This document shows positions 33,490 through 45,255 of a DNA stretch of 64,000 nt, one piece after another. This stretch comes from Ovis canadensis (taxonomy: Eukaryota > Chordata > Mammalia > Artiodactyla > Bovidae). A program made the position numbers and the translations under genes. Each line of letters starts with the position of its first letter. Within the stretch, counting starts at the first letter, position 1. The notes under the pieces are model-generated. The model ran no database searches, was not told where the DNA came from, and saw nothing but the letters and a program-made list of their open reading frames with translations. The DNA is taken from contig NC_091247.1 in the NCBI RefSeq assembly GCF_042477335.2, positions 39,917,501-39,981,500 on the forward strand, in the 5' to 3' direction.

Positions 33490-33634
33490 GGTTTTTTTGC
33501 TTGTTTGCTTTGGGGGTTTTGGCAGGGGGTCCGTACCACATCGCATGCAGGATCTTAGTTCCTCCATCAGGGATTGAACCTGTGCCCCCAGTGGAAACAC
33601 AGAGTCTTAGTCACGGGACTACCAGGGAAGTCTC
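33490..33634 (-). mobile_element. CHR SINE
   Basis: Reverse-orientation CHR: a T/G-rich start, GCAGGATCTTAGTTCCTCCA, GGGATTGAACCTGTGCCCCC and GGGACTACCAGGGAAGTCTC at the end. Confidence 0.88.
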
Positions 33635-33644
33635 ATTAACCAAC

Positions 33645-34025
33645 TGACTTTAAAAAAGAGAAACTCTACTGGATTATTCAGGTGGGTCCAGTGTAATCAC
33701 AAGGGTATTAAATGGGGGAAGTGGGAGGCAGAAGAGTCAAAAACAAGCAGATGGCATCATGTGGCTATTTTGGGCTTTAAAAATGGAGAGAGATTCCGAG
33801 CTAGAGAATGTAGGAAGTCTCTAGAAGCTCACAAAGGCAAAATAAAATACAACTTCTCCTGCTAGAGCTTTCAGAGGGGAGCACTGCCCTGCCAACACTG
33901 TGAGTTTAGCCCAGTAAGGCCCATTTGGACTTCTAACTTTCAGAATTAAAAGATAAAAACTGTGTGCTATTTTAAGTCTTTAAACTTGTGGTAATTTATT
34001 ACAACAGCAGGAAATTAATATAATA
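33645..34025 (+). mobile_element. MLT1-type LTR (MaLR)
   Basis: GGATTATTCAGGTGGGTCCA, GTAATCACAAGGGT, AGTTTAGCCCAGTAAGGCCC, TTTGGACTTCTAAC and GTGGTAATTTATTACAACAG follow the MLT1 consensus in sense orientation. The 5' third is missing and no internal sequence is attached. Confidence 0.75.
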
Positions 34026-34107
34026 AAGTTTTATTGAAAGACAGCCTACAGTTAAATTTTAAAAGCATCAAAATTTTGTCTTCCGCATATTAATACTATC
34101 TGAACCA

Positions 34108-34273
34108 CTGGGAATGGTAAAGAATCTGCCTAAAATGCAGGAAACCCAGGAAGACCTCCCTGGAGAAGGGAGTGTATTCTTGCCTAGAGAATTCCATGGA
34201 CAGAGGAGCCTGACAGGCTATAGTCCGTTGGATCACAAACAGTCAGACACGACTGAGTGCCTAACACTTTCAC
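34108..34273 (+). mobile_element. Bov-tA SINE, shortened
   Basis: A partial tRNA-related head followed by the Bov-A body (GAATTCCATGGACAGAGGAG, then CAGTCAGACACGACTGAGTG). Part of the head-body junction is deleted. Confidence 0.88.
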
Positions 34274-35078
34274 ATATTAATGTATACAACTCCTAGTTAT
34301 CGAATATCCCAGCATCCTACAAATTTCCTTCCTGCGATTTCCCATATTATATACCACACCCCTCAAAGTAATCAATATTCTGACTTCTACAGTCATTCAT
34401 TTTGCCTGACTGTATCCTAAGGGAAAAGGCAGGCATTTTGAATATTTAGAGCAAATGAGAAGAGAATCCAGAGAAGATTCTTTTTCTAAGGGCCTAATTT
34501 TTGTGACTTAATAGTATAATTCCATAATACAAGATCATTCTTTTCAGTGTGAACTTAAGATATTTTGTAGAAATCTTTGTGGCTTTAACATCTTGATCTT
34601 CAGATCATGTTCCTTTGAAGTGACTATCTCACATCACCCTGCTGATTTCTGCTTCTTCCTAGATAACCTTTATCATTGGCTTTCATATTCTTGGAGCTGC
34701 TATTAGTCTCTTTGAATCTCACATCCTTTGGAACTCTTGTAATTTTTTTCACCCTATTACCAGATATTTATCCCAGACAACATCGTGGCTGACCAACAAC
34801 ACACTCATGTGATGGGAGGATGTGGGTATTAGTTTAAGTGGGAGGGATGTTTGAGAGGCGCATAGTTTTTTTAAACAGTCTGCTTTTCAGTAAAAATTTT
34901 TGTGCTGGATTGGTTTTCTGTCCAATAGAACTTTCTGGATTTGGTGATTGAAATCATTAGTGTTTGACTAAGGTGGACTCCCTATAGTTTACGAGTGTCG
35001 AGTTTAAGCAAGAGATGGTTAGAGGGGAGGGCTGAGATTTGTAAAATACATGGGATTAAATCCTCATGTCCTTCATCC
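34274..35078. other. No gene or named repeat recognised
   Basis: About 800 bp, AT-rich, with no recognisable family or coding frame. Confidence 0.4.
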
Positions 35079-35094
35079 CAAGTGGAGGAGTTTA

Positions 35095-35799
35095 TTTATT
35101 TATTTATTTATTTTACTTTACAATATTGCAGTGGTTTTTGCCATACATCAACATGAATCTGCCATGGGTATACACGTATTCCCCATCCTGAACCCCCCTC
35201 CCACCTCCCTCCCCATACCATCCCTCTTGGTCATCCCAGTGCACCAGCCCCAAGCACCTTGTCTCATGCATTGAACCTGGACTGGTGGTTCGTTTCACAC
35301 ATGATATTATACATATTTCAATGCCATTCTCCCAAATCATCCCACACTCACCCTCTCCTGCAGAGTCCAAACAACTGTTCTATATATCTGTGTCTCTTTT
35401 GCTATCTCACAAACAGAGTTATCATTACCATCTTTCTAAATTCCATATACATGTGTTAGGATACTATATTGGTGTTTTTCTTTCATCCATCTAGTTTCAT
35501 CCACCTCATTAGAACTGATTCAAATGTATTCTTTTTAATGGCTGAGTAATACTCCATTGTGTATATGTACCACAGCTTTCTTATCCATTCATCTGCTGAT
35601 GAACATCTAGGTTGCTTCAATGTCCTAGCTGTTATAAACAGTGCTGCGATGAACATTGGGGTACACATGTCTCTTTCGATTCTGGTTTCCTCGGTGTGTA
35701 TGCCCAGCAGTGGGATTGCTGGGTCATAAGGCAGTTCTATTTCCAGTTTTTTAAGGAATCTCCACACTGCTCTCCATAGTGGCTGTACTAGTTTGCATT
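35095..35799 (-). mobile_element. Ruminant LINE-1 3' end with 16-bp target-site duplication
   Basis: A 705-bp 5'-truncated L1 in reverse orientation. The poly(A) side appears as a TTTATTTATT run at 35095. The ORF2 C-terminus is read on the minus strand as TARTLKQPRCSSADEWIRKL and MEYYSAIKKNTFESVLMRWM. Perfect 16-bp direct repeats starting CAAGTGGAGG lie at 35079-35094 and 35800-35815. It is a textbook L1 insertion and relatively young. Confidence 0.97.
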
Positions 35800-35924
35800 C
35801 AAGTGGAGGAGTTTAGAGTTAAAATATTTGACTCTGAACAGAAAATATGTCGAAGGGAGCCAATAATGAGGAAAAAAAAAACAAAAAAACAGTTAGGAGA
35901 TCTTGACAAAATCCAGGCATTCTT

Positions 35925-36290
35925 TTGCTATGGCTGAGGAGTAATCCATCATGTGTGTGCGTGGATTAATTCACTTCAGTCGTATTTGACTCTTTGCCAC
36001 CCTATGGACAGGCTCCTCTGTCCATGAAATTTTCCAGGCAAGAATACTGGAATGGGTTGCTATGCCTTCCTCCAGAGGATCTTCCCGACCCAGGAACTGA
36101 GCCGGGTCCCTTTGTCTCCTGTATTAGCAGGTGGGTTATTTACAACTAGGACTACTTGGGAAGACCCACATCTTCTTTATCCATTCATCTGCTGGTGGAC
36201 ATTTGGGTTGTTTCCATGTAGTTGGCTATTGTAAACAGTGTTGCAAGAAACATTAAGGTGCATATATCTTATTGAATTATGGTTCTCTTC
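35925..36290 (-). repeat. Old LINE-1, antisense, split by a Bov-tA
   Basis: TTTTGCTATGGCTGAGGAGT before and ATCCATTCATCTGCTGGTGG after the SINE are the antisense L1 ORF2 end. This element is clearly more diverged than the L1 at 35095. Confidence 0.8.
35969..36168 (-). mobile_element. Bov-tA SINE inside old L1
   Basis: Reverse Bov-A body (GACTCTTTGCCACCCTATGG, then CAGGCAAGAATACTGGAATG) followed by the tRNA-related head (CGACCCAGGAACTGAGCC and onward). A few bases are missing at the GTAGCC segment. Confidence 0.9.
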
Positions 36291-36397
36291 ACACACATCT
36301 GTATTCCCCACTTCCAAAACAAGTATACATTCTTTTTTAAAATCAGAAAAACATAGATATATTTAAAAGTAAAATATGTTAATCTCTAAGAGATTAA

Positions 36398-36663
36398 GGC
36401 AATGGCACCCCATTCCAGTACTCTTACCTGGAAAATCCAATGGGCGGAGGAGCCTGGTGGGCTGCAGTCCATGAGGTCACTAAGAGTCGGACATGACTGA
36501 GCATCTTCACTTTCACTTTTCACTTTCATGCATTGGAGAAGGAAATGGCAACCCACTCCGATGTTCTTGCCTGGAGAATCCCAGGGACGGGGGAGCTTGG
36601 TGGGCTACTGTCTATGGGGTCACACAGAGTTGGACACAACTGAAGCGACTTAGCAGCAGCAGC
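36398..36663 (+). mobile_element. Bov-A2 SINE at the 5' edge of a BovB
   Basis: Dimeric Bov-A in sense orientation with the TTTCACTTTTCACTTTC linker and an AGCAGCAGC 3' end. Perfect 10-bp direct repeats AAGAGATTAA lie at 36388-36397 and 36664-36673. That target overlaps the target-site duplication of the BovB immediately downstream. Confidence 0.97.
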
Positions 36664-36673
36664 AAGAGATTAA

Positions 36674-39008
36674 CAGATAACCATTACTGTATCTACTACT
36701 GTGGAAAAGAATCCCTTAGAAGAAATGGAGTAGCCCTCATAGTCAACAAAAGAGTCTAAAATACAGTACTTGGGTGCAATCTCAAAAATGACAGAATGAT
36801 CTCTGTTCATTTCCAAGACAAACCATTCAATATCACAGTAATCCAAGTCTACGCCCTGAAGAATCTAAAGTTGAATGGTTCTATGAAGACCTACAAGACC
36901 TTCTAGAACTAACATCGAAAAAAGATATCCTTTTCATCATAGGGGTCTAGAACGCAAAAGTAGGAAGTCAAGAGACACCTGGACTAACTGGCAAATTTGG
37001 CCTTGGAGTACAAAATGAAACAGGGCAAAGGCTAACAATTTTTCCAAGAGAATACACTGGTCGTAGCAAATACCCTCTTCCGATAACACAAGAGAAGAAT
37101 CTGCTCATGGACATCACCAGATGGTCAATACCAAAATCAGATTGATTATATTCTTTGCACCCAAAGATGGAGAAGCTCTGTATAGTCAGGAAAAACAAGA
37201 CTGAAAGCTGACTGTGGCTCAGACTGTGAACTCCTTATTGCCAAATTCAGACTGAAATTGAAGAAAGTAGGGAAAACCACTAGACATTCAGGTATGACCT
37301 AAATCAAATCCCTTATGATTATACAGTGGAAGTGACAAATAGATTCAAGGGACTAGATCTGATAGACAGAGTGCCTGAAAAACTATGGACGGAGGTTTGT
37401 GACATTGTATAGAAAGCAGAAATCAAGACCATCTCCAAGAAAAAGAAATGCAAAAAGGGAAAATGGTTGTCTGAGAAAGCCTTACAAATAGCTGTGAAAA
37501 GAAGAGAAGCAAAAGGCAAAGGAGAAAAAGGAAAGATATACCCATTTAAATGCAGAGTTCCAAAAAATAGCAAGGGGAAATAAGAAAGCATTCCTCAGCA
37601 ATCAATGCAAAGAAATAGAGGAAAACAACAGAATGGGTAAGGCTAGAGATATCTTCAAGAAAATTAGACATACCAAGGGAACATTTCATGCAAAGATGGG
37701 CTCTATAAAGGACAGAAATGGTATGGACCTAACAGAAGCAAAAGATATTAAGAAGAGGTGGCAAGAATACACAGAGGAACTGTACAAAACAGATCTTCAA
37801 GACCAAGATAATCACGATGGTGTGATCACTCACCTAGAGCCGGACATCCTGGAATGCAAAGTCAAGTGGGCCTTAGGAAGCATCACTATGAACAAAGCTA
37901 GTGGAGGTGATGGAATTCCAGTGGAGCTATTTCAAATCCTGAAAGATGATGCTGTGAAAATGCTGCACTCAATATGCCAGCAAATTTAGAAAACTCAGCA
38001 GTGGACACAGGACTGGAAAAGGCCAGTTTTCATTCCAGCCCAAAAAAGGACAATGCCAAAGCATGTTCAACCTACTGCACAATTGCACTTATCTCACACA
38101 CTAGCAAAGTAATGCTCAAAATTCTCCAAGTTAGGCTTCAACAGGACGTGAACCATGAACTTCCAGATAGATGTTCAAGCTGGATTTAGAAAAGGCAGAA
38201 GAACCAGAGATCAAATTGCCAATATTCGTTGGATCATAGAAAAAGCAAGAGAGTTCCTGAAAAACATCTATTTCTGCTTATTGACTATGCCAAAGCCTTT
38301 GACTGTGTGGATCACAACAACCTGTGGATAATTCTGAAAGAGACGGGAATACCAGATCACCTGACCTGCCTCCTGAGAAATCTGTATGCAGGTCTGCTGC
38401 TGCTGCTAAGTTGCTTCAGTCGTGTCCAACTCTGTGCGACCCCATAGAAGGCAGCCCACCAGGCTCCGCCGTTCCTTGGATTCTCCAGGCAAGAACACTG
38501 GAGTGGGTTGCCATTTCCTTCTCCAATGCATGAAAGTGAAAAGTGAAAGTGAAGTCGCTCAGTCGTGTCCGACTCTTCGAGACCCCTATAGCCTACCAGG
38601 CTTTTCCGTCCACGGGGTTAGGGAGAGCTGAATGCTGAAGAATTGATGCTTTTGAACTGTGGTTTTGGAAAAGACTCTTGAAAGTCCCTTGGACTGCAAG
38701 GATATCAAACCAGTCAATCCTAAAGGAAATCAGTCCTGAATATTCATTGGAAGAACTTATGTTGAAGCTGAAACTTCAGTACATTGGCCACGTGATGGGA
38801 AGATCTGACTCATTCGAAAAGACTCTGATGTTGGGAAAGACTGAAGGCATAGAAGAAAGGGATAGCAGAGGATGAGATGGTTGGATGGAATCACCAACTC
38901 GATGGACATGAGTTTGAGTAAGCTCTGAGAGCTGGTGATGGACAGGGAGTCCTGGTGTGCTACAGTCCATGGGGTCGCAAAGAGTCGGACACGACTGAAT
39001 GACTGAAC
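36674..39008 (+). mobile_element. BovB LINE with internal deletion and Bov-A2
   Basis: Starts within the endonuclease region (near SDDHYIYYC) and runs to the 3' end. The 9-bp repeat CTAAGAGAT at 36386-36394 and 39009-39017 brackets it and marks its target-site duplication. A Bov-A2 at 38393-38618 sits in the middle, and about 570 bp of reverse-transcriptase sequence, including the YADD region, is missing exactly there. Readable remnants include MGKARDIFKKIRHTKGTFHA near 37633 and SGGDGIPVELFQILKDDAVK near 37900. Confidence 0.93.
38393..38618 (-). mobile_element. Bov-A2 SINE inside BovB
   Basis: Reverse-orientation dimer with GCTGCTGCTGCTAAG at the start and the GAAAGTGAAAAGTGAAAGTG linker. 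The second monomer is shortened. BovB sequence before and after it is not contiguous, so the insertion or a later event came with a deletion. Confidence 0.92.
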
Positions 39009-39105
39009 CTAAGAGATCTGATCTTCAGCAGAAACACACAGGTCTTATTTTTAAAGATATTTAACCTTCGCAAGCTCATTCCCTAGAGCAGCTTATTACC
39101 AATTG

Positions 39106-39728
39106 TAGTGGAAACAGTGTCAGACTTTATTTGGGGGGGCTCTAAAATCACTGCAGATGGTGACTGTAGCCATGAAATTAAAAGACGCTTACTCCTTGGA
39201 AGAAAAGTTATGACCAACCTAGATAGCGTATTGAAAAGCAGAGACATTACTTTGCCAACAAATGTCCGTCTAGTCAAGGCTATGGTTTTTCCAGTGGTCA
39301 TGTATGGATGCGAGAGTTGGACTGTGAAGAAAGCTGAGCGCTGAAGAATTGATGCTTTTGAACTGTGGTGTTGGAGAAGACTCTTGAGAGTCTCTTGGAC
39401 TGCAAGGAGATCCAACCAGTCCATTCTGAAGATCAGCCCTGGGTGTTCTTTGGAAGGAACCACGTTAAATCTGAAACTCCAATACTTTGGCCACCTGATG
39501 AGAAGAGTTGACTCATTGGAAAAGACTCTGATGCTGGGAGGGATTGGGGGCAGGAGGAAAAGGGGACAACAGAGGACGAGATGGCTGGATGGCATCACCA
39601 ACTTGATGGACGTGAGTTTGAATGAACTCTGGGAGATGGTGACAGACAGGGAATCGCGTGCTGCGATTCATAGGGTCGCAAAGAGTCAGACATGACTGAG
39701 CGACTGAACTGAACTGAACTGAACTGAA
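39106..39728 (+). mobile_element. BovB LINE 3' fragment
   Basis: A second BovB starts about 90 bp after the previous one, from the VETVSDFI region to a (GAACT)n tail at about 39710-39728. The frame breaks near 39344. No target-site duplication was found. Confidence 0.93.
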
Positions 39729-39764
39729 TATGCATAGGACATCATCCGATGAATCTAGTTAAAA

Positions 39765-39870
39765 CTCATGCTCTGACTCAGAGATTTGGACTGGAACTCC
39801 ATCTTCTGCATTTCTAACAGACTTGAAGGGGGTGCTAAGGCTGCCAGTCTGTGGCCCACTCTTATAGCCA
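39765..39870. repeat. MER5A-like DNA transposon fragment
   Basis: ATGCTCTGACTCAGAGATTT, CTGCATTTCTAACAGACTTG and GGTGCTAAGGCTGCCAGTC resemble part of MER5A. It is short and diverged. Confidence 0.4.
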
Positions 39871-40479
39871 TACTTTCACATCTCACGTCCCACTCCATGT
39901 TGGCCTACATCATGAACCTAACAGGTTCCTCAACTCATCTCAGCACTCATGGCTTCTGTTTACTCCAGAACCCCTGTTTAGATCACATACATGCTCTGCA
40001 ACTAGTCTACTGACATGTGCTTGACCTCCTGCTAGTAACTCACCCAACCTGTGTGTCCAGGTTCATTTCCATTGGATTCCTCATTCTTACTTTAGGATCT
40101 TAGTGATAGAACTTCTGAAAGAGGTCAAAAAGATTTTCTCCCTCCTTGAACTACATAGTGATGGATGCTCTTTATTCTCAACCAAGTCTCCAAAACATCT
40201 GTTCCAAACCATTCTCCTCAAGCTCCCCAAGAATTCCTCTCACTCAAACCCCCCTTTGCAGTGACTTCCTCTCTCACTTTAGAGAGATGTCAAGGGCAAT
40301 CACCATAACCTCTTTCTTCCTCTCAACTTCTAAAGAAATCTATTTCTACATCTGTCTCTATTTCCTTGTTCATGTTAGTGGTATCACTCCTGCTTGCGAT
40401 GAAAATGTTCTGTCTGGTCCCATGATACAACCCTTCATCACCACCTCCAGAACCTTCCTTCAACATATTCCTACCCTCA
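39871..40479. other. No gene; possibly old L2-related
   Basis: A C/T-rich plus strand similar in style to the L2 pieces that follow, but without a phrase I can assign. Confidence 0.35.
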
Positions 40480-43400
40480 GCCTACAATTTACAAAGATTC
40501 AGTGTTCCACTTAGAAAAAAATCTTTCACTTTGTTTTGACCAATCCTTTGGACCCCAGCTCTACTTGGATGACTCAGAACAGGCCACTGTGAGCAAAACA
40601 AAACCCCTGATGCTAACATCCTACCACACCCCACATCTGTACTTCCTCTGTGCTCCTCATATCAGCAAATGCTCTACCATTTGTCCAGCCACTCAGGTCA
40701 AAAACCTAGGAATCATCCTTCATTTGTCTTTTCCCTTTATCCCAACTTGTTTAGCAGATCCTAATTGATCATTCTACCACCAAAACATATCCTCATTCTG
40801 ACTCTTTCTCTCCATTTTCAGTGCTACCAGTCTGGATAAACCAACCTTACCCCTTGCCTGAATGAGTCAGCAACTTCCCATGTTCCCAAGATTTAATTCT
40901 TTCCTTCTATGGTCCATTCTTGAGGAAGCCAACGAGAATTTGAAAGTTGTCAATCTGAACATGTCACTTCCTTAAAATCCATCAGTGATGTCCTCTCTTG
41001 CACTGAGAATATAACCCAAGTTCCTTCCTTGTCTCTATGATCTCTCCTATCACTTTCCCTCTAGTTTATCAAGCATCAGATACAATGGGCCTTTTTTTTG
41101 TTCCTTGATCATGCAACACTCAATCCTGCCTCCAGATCTATGCAGTTTCTCTTTCCACAGACTAGTATGTACTTATTTCTTGCCTTGTTTTATTTTCATC
41201 AAAAGCACTTTCAGTATCTGAAATTGTCTTGAATGTTTACATACTATTCCTCTACACTAGAATGAAAACCCCCTAATTCTGCAGATCTTACCTGCCTTAC
41301 TCACCTAGCAGTGAACAAGCACTCATAGATTCTAATTAATGTGGGCTCGTTGACCAAATAGTGAATGAGTTACTGCGAGTTAGTATACTTCTGGAAGCTA
41401 CAGCCCAACTCTCTACCCTATAATGCAATGTAACAAAGTTCTAGAATGAATCATCTGCAACCACTGCTTCCCGTTTTTATTACTACTACGCACCCCATTT
41501 TCACTCTGTTGTGACTTTTCCCCTTCACCATCCTTTTGAAACTTCATCACTGCATGCTTTCATGACCACACCCAACTGGCTTCTAGAGGCCTCAGCCTTC
41601 TCACCCACAAGGCACCCACCATGCCTTTGACACTGTTGACCACTTCCGTTTTCTTGCAGAATCATGCATCTCCAAAGCTTCTGAAAGCCTTCTTCTGTTG
41701 ACCACCTCTTGACCAACCCCTTTGCTGGATCCTCTTCCTGCTCCTGAACTCCATCCATAGGTAGTTCCAGTTCTTCAACATAAAGCTGTGTTCATATCTT
41801 AATTCAACACTTTCTCCTTTGGGGAACCCATCTCCTAGGACTGCAACCCTTCTTTGCCTATAAGTCTAAGTAGACCCCTACATCCCCACTCTCCTTACAG
41901 CAAATTCATGTCCAAAACCCACCTTCATGCTATGATTTTCCTTTTTCTGCTAAAGAGCTGCTGTTCTCAGAGGATCAAAATACTACAGTTCTCGCTAAGT
42001 ACTTCTCAACTCTCACCACCTTATTCAGTCTGTACTACCTGTGGATTCGTCCTCTGAAATGGTTATCTTCTTCCTTATTTCTACTGCCTACACTCTTAAT
42101 ACCAGCAATTCAAATAAACAAAAGTTCACTACCTAATTTCCTAGTCCATGAGTCACCTTCTCCCAAGTTACCTCCATCCAGGACCCCTTGAACAAATGGC
42201 TCCCCATTGCCTCTAAAGAAAGAGGGAAAGCTCAAATTCCTTACTTACTAATTCAGTATAAATAGAGCCACAAGCCAATTTTCTAGATTTTTCTTGATTT
42301 GTCTGCTTTCTTACTTTTTATGGTATTAAGTATAATTGTGGTCTCATCACAGGGATCATCTATACAGTTCACTCATGTTAAGCTTTATAAATAGACACTA
42401 TGCCCCAGAGGGCATGATTGGGTCTTGACTTTTGTGCCTCTGCATGAGACCTAGCTCAGGAGTTGGTCAATTAAATTTGGTCCAGCCAGTTTCTTTTGAA
42501 GCTGAAGTCCTCTGTGCCCATGTGCAAAACAGAAGAATCAGAAAATGCATAGATGTAAATGAGTTAATTACAATCATTAATAAAAGTTATTGAAATCTCT
42601 GCAAATTTAACAATATTAACAACTATGTGTACAATCAATTAAAATTTTTAAGTTATATTCTCTCCCTGGCAAAAAATTTTTTCAAGTGTAGGTTATATTC
42701 AACTTTTCAACGTAAAGTCTATCTCATCCTTAAAGAGTGTTCTCTTGGTTTTCTATCCTATCTCTAATTATCAGCTATTTATCTATTTCTCTACACTATC
42801 AAGAGTCTTGAAAGAAGAGTCTAAACTCGTTTGTCATTAAAACACTGACCAGATTGATCTCACAGTTCTTCAGTTACCACACAGTGGGCACTCAGTAAAT
42901 GTTGAATATGTGCGTGAATGAATACATGGACTCGTGTTCTCCCTTATTACTACAGCTTCAAATGCCCACAGACAAGTTTATGACTCCAAAACCTCAAACA
43001 CCACTTTGACTCTTCTTCTTTGCTCTAGTCCTGTAGATTCCTAATTCCTCCTGAGCAGTCGCTCCTAGATTCCTAAATAGGACTTTAAATTCAATATTTT
43101 TCCATCTAAATGCATTATCCTCTCCAGGAACTAGGCTGCAGATTTTTGTATTTCTGATACTCATCAACAAAATGGTCATCGGAATTCCAGGTTGCTATGT
43201 CAGAAATTGGAAATCATATTAGATTTTCTTAATGAAAAGATTGATTCTTTCTCCTAAAAGTATCTGTCAAATCTGTCTCCTACACTCTTTGCCTTAGTAA
43301 ATCCTACCCATCTTTCAAGGTTTCACTCAGTTATCACCACCTCCAGGAATTCTACCCTAAACAGCCCATTTTCCCTTCTTAATCTGCCCATCAGAACACT

Positions 43401-43720
43401 CAGCAGTCACAGGGTATTGAAATCATCAGTTTATGAGCTTTTTGAGGGCAGAGAGTAAGGTGTAGGTACGTTTCATTCTAGCACAGATCCAGACTTATGA
43501 TGCGCCTTCTATAGATATTTCTTCAACTGTTGACTGAAATGGACTCTCACTTGTCTCACCTTGATAGCTGTGATTCTGTTACCTTTCACCTGGATTACAG
43601 TGATGAGCTTTACTGCCACTATTCTCCCAAAGATGCTCAGTCAGCTCCAGATACCCACACAGTGGTCAGAATGAGCTTGTAAAATGCTAATGCAAAGCAT
43701 TCACAGACAGGCCTAGAGAG
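40480..43720 (+). repeat. Block of several L2 LINE fragments, one orientation
   Basis: At least four pieces, all sense. (1) 40480-41340: reverse-transcriptase tail with VKNLGIILHLSF near 40703, then 3' UTR. (2) 41600-42480: the palm motif AFDTVDH near 41619, then a 3' end near 42410-42480. (3) 42860-42930: a 3' end (GGGCACTCAGTAAATGTTGA). (4) 42950-43720: ORF sequence, a 3' end near 43440-43540, then upstream L2 sequence (CACCTGGATTACAGTGATGA near 43588). All are heavily mutated. The order of parts shows more than one insertion. Confidence 0.7.
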
Positions 43721-44134
43721 CCAGAGGAACAGGAAGGAAGGCATAACAGAAAGAGCAACTGTTTATCCAACTGGATCACTCACTGTGGCAGGAAACAAGT
43801 GACCAAACCGGGTCAATGAGTCTTCTGTTTTTATGTTGACTCATTTACTAACCCAAAGACAACTGGAAAGTTATCTTCCCGTGTGTCAAGATACTGCCAA
43901 AAAAGGAAAATCCACAGTGATGTTGGATCTGCTATTCTCCTTCTGAATGACTACTAGAACAAAATTCTTTTCAGAAGACAAGGAAAATCCTTAAAGATTT
44001 TGACATCTTTGTTTGTTGGCCCTGCAGACGTAGAGTCCAAAGAAGAAAAATAGACATTCATGGAGATTTGGGAGGATAGGAAATTCGCTTCTGCTGCTTT
44101 TTCTCTTCCATGTTGAACCAATCAGAATAGCTAG
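43721..44134. other. No gene or named repeat recognised
   Basis: About 410 bp without an assignable feature. Confidence 0.4.
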
Positions 44135-44200
44135 GTTATTAATGCTGCCATAACAAACAACCCCAAACCCCAGTGGTTTAAAACAGCAAACATTTATTTC
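44135..44200 (-). repeat. MLT1-like LTR end, antisense
   Basis: TGCTGCCATAACAAACAACC, then GTGGTTTAAAACAGCAAACA and TTTATTTCTT, are the reverse complement of a MaLR-type LTR 3' end. It is short. Confidence 0.45.
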
Positions 44201-44314
44201 TTGCTCACATGACACTTTCATTATAGGTTGACTGTAGGATCTTCATATTTCTGATATCCTCACTTTGGAAACCCTCAAGACTGATATAGGAAACAATCCA
44301 ATAAAAACATAATG

Positions 44315-44392
44315 CAGTTTGCTGTACAGCAGAAATTAACACAACACTGTAAATCAACTACTCTTCAATAAAATAAATTTTAAAAAACATAA
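44315..44392 (+). repeat. LINE-1 3' terminus, older artiodactyl type
   Basis: TTGCTGTACAGCAGAAATTA, AACACTGTAAATCAAC and a CAATAAAATAAATTTTAAAA tail match the end of artiodactyl L1 elements in sense orientation. Confidence 0.7.
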
Positions 44393-44703
44393 AGCAAGTT
44401 GTATGTACATTTAAAATTTTCTCATAGTCATATTTTAAATAGTAAAAAGAAACAGATGAAATTAAGAATGTTTTCATTCAACCCACTGCATTCAAAATAA
44501 TATCTTTTCAGCAATAAATAAATGTAAGAATTATTAGTGAGATATTTACAAGCATTGGGGCATACTAAGTCCTTGAAATCTGATATGTCTTTTACACTTA
44601 CATCTCAGTTTAGCCTAGCCACTTTTGAGTGCTCAGGGGCTCCATGTGACTACACAGTGGCTACAGGGTGGATCTGGACACTGATAAGAGAAAAGAGAAC
44701 CCT
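44393..44703. other. No gene or named repeat recognised
   Basis: About 310 bp of AT-rich DNA next to a BovB target site. Confidence 0.4.
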
Positions 44704-44712
44704 AAAGGGCTT

Positions 44713-45246
44713 GGAAGAAAAGTTATGACCAATCTAGATAGTATATTCAAAAGCAGAGACATTACTTTGCCGACTAAGGTCCATCTAGTCAAGGCTATGG
44801 TTTTTCCTGTGGTCATGTATGGATGTGAGAGTTGGACTGTGAAGAAGGCTGAGCGCCAAAGAATTGATGCTTTTGAACTGTGGTGTTGAAGAAGACTCTT
44901 GAGAGTCCCTTGAACTGCAAGGAGATCCAACCAGTCCATTCTGAAGGAGATCAACCCTGGGATTTCTTTGGAAGGAATGATGCTAAAGCTGAAACTCCAG
45001 TACTTTGGCCACCTGATGCAAAGAGTTGACTCATTGGAAAAGACTCTGATGCTGGGAGGGATTGAGGGCAGGAGGAGAACGGGACGACAGAGGATGAGAT
45101 GGCTGGATGGCGTCGCCGACTCGATGGACATGAGTCTGAGTGAACTCCAGGAGTTGGTGATGGACAGGGAGGCCTGGAGTGCTGCGATTCATGGGGTTGC
45201 AAAGAGCTGGACACGACTGAGCACTGAACTGAACTGAACTGAACTG
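44713..45246 (+). mobile_element. BovB LINE 3' fragment with 9-bp target-site duplication
   Basis: About 530 bp of BovB 3' sequence ending in (GAACT)n, flanked by the perfect repeat AAAGGGCTT at 44704-44712 and 45247-45255. The ORF remnant reads [20 protein letters not shown] near 44820 and then stops. Confidence 0.96.
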
Positions 45247-45255
45247 AAAGGGCTT

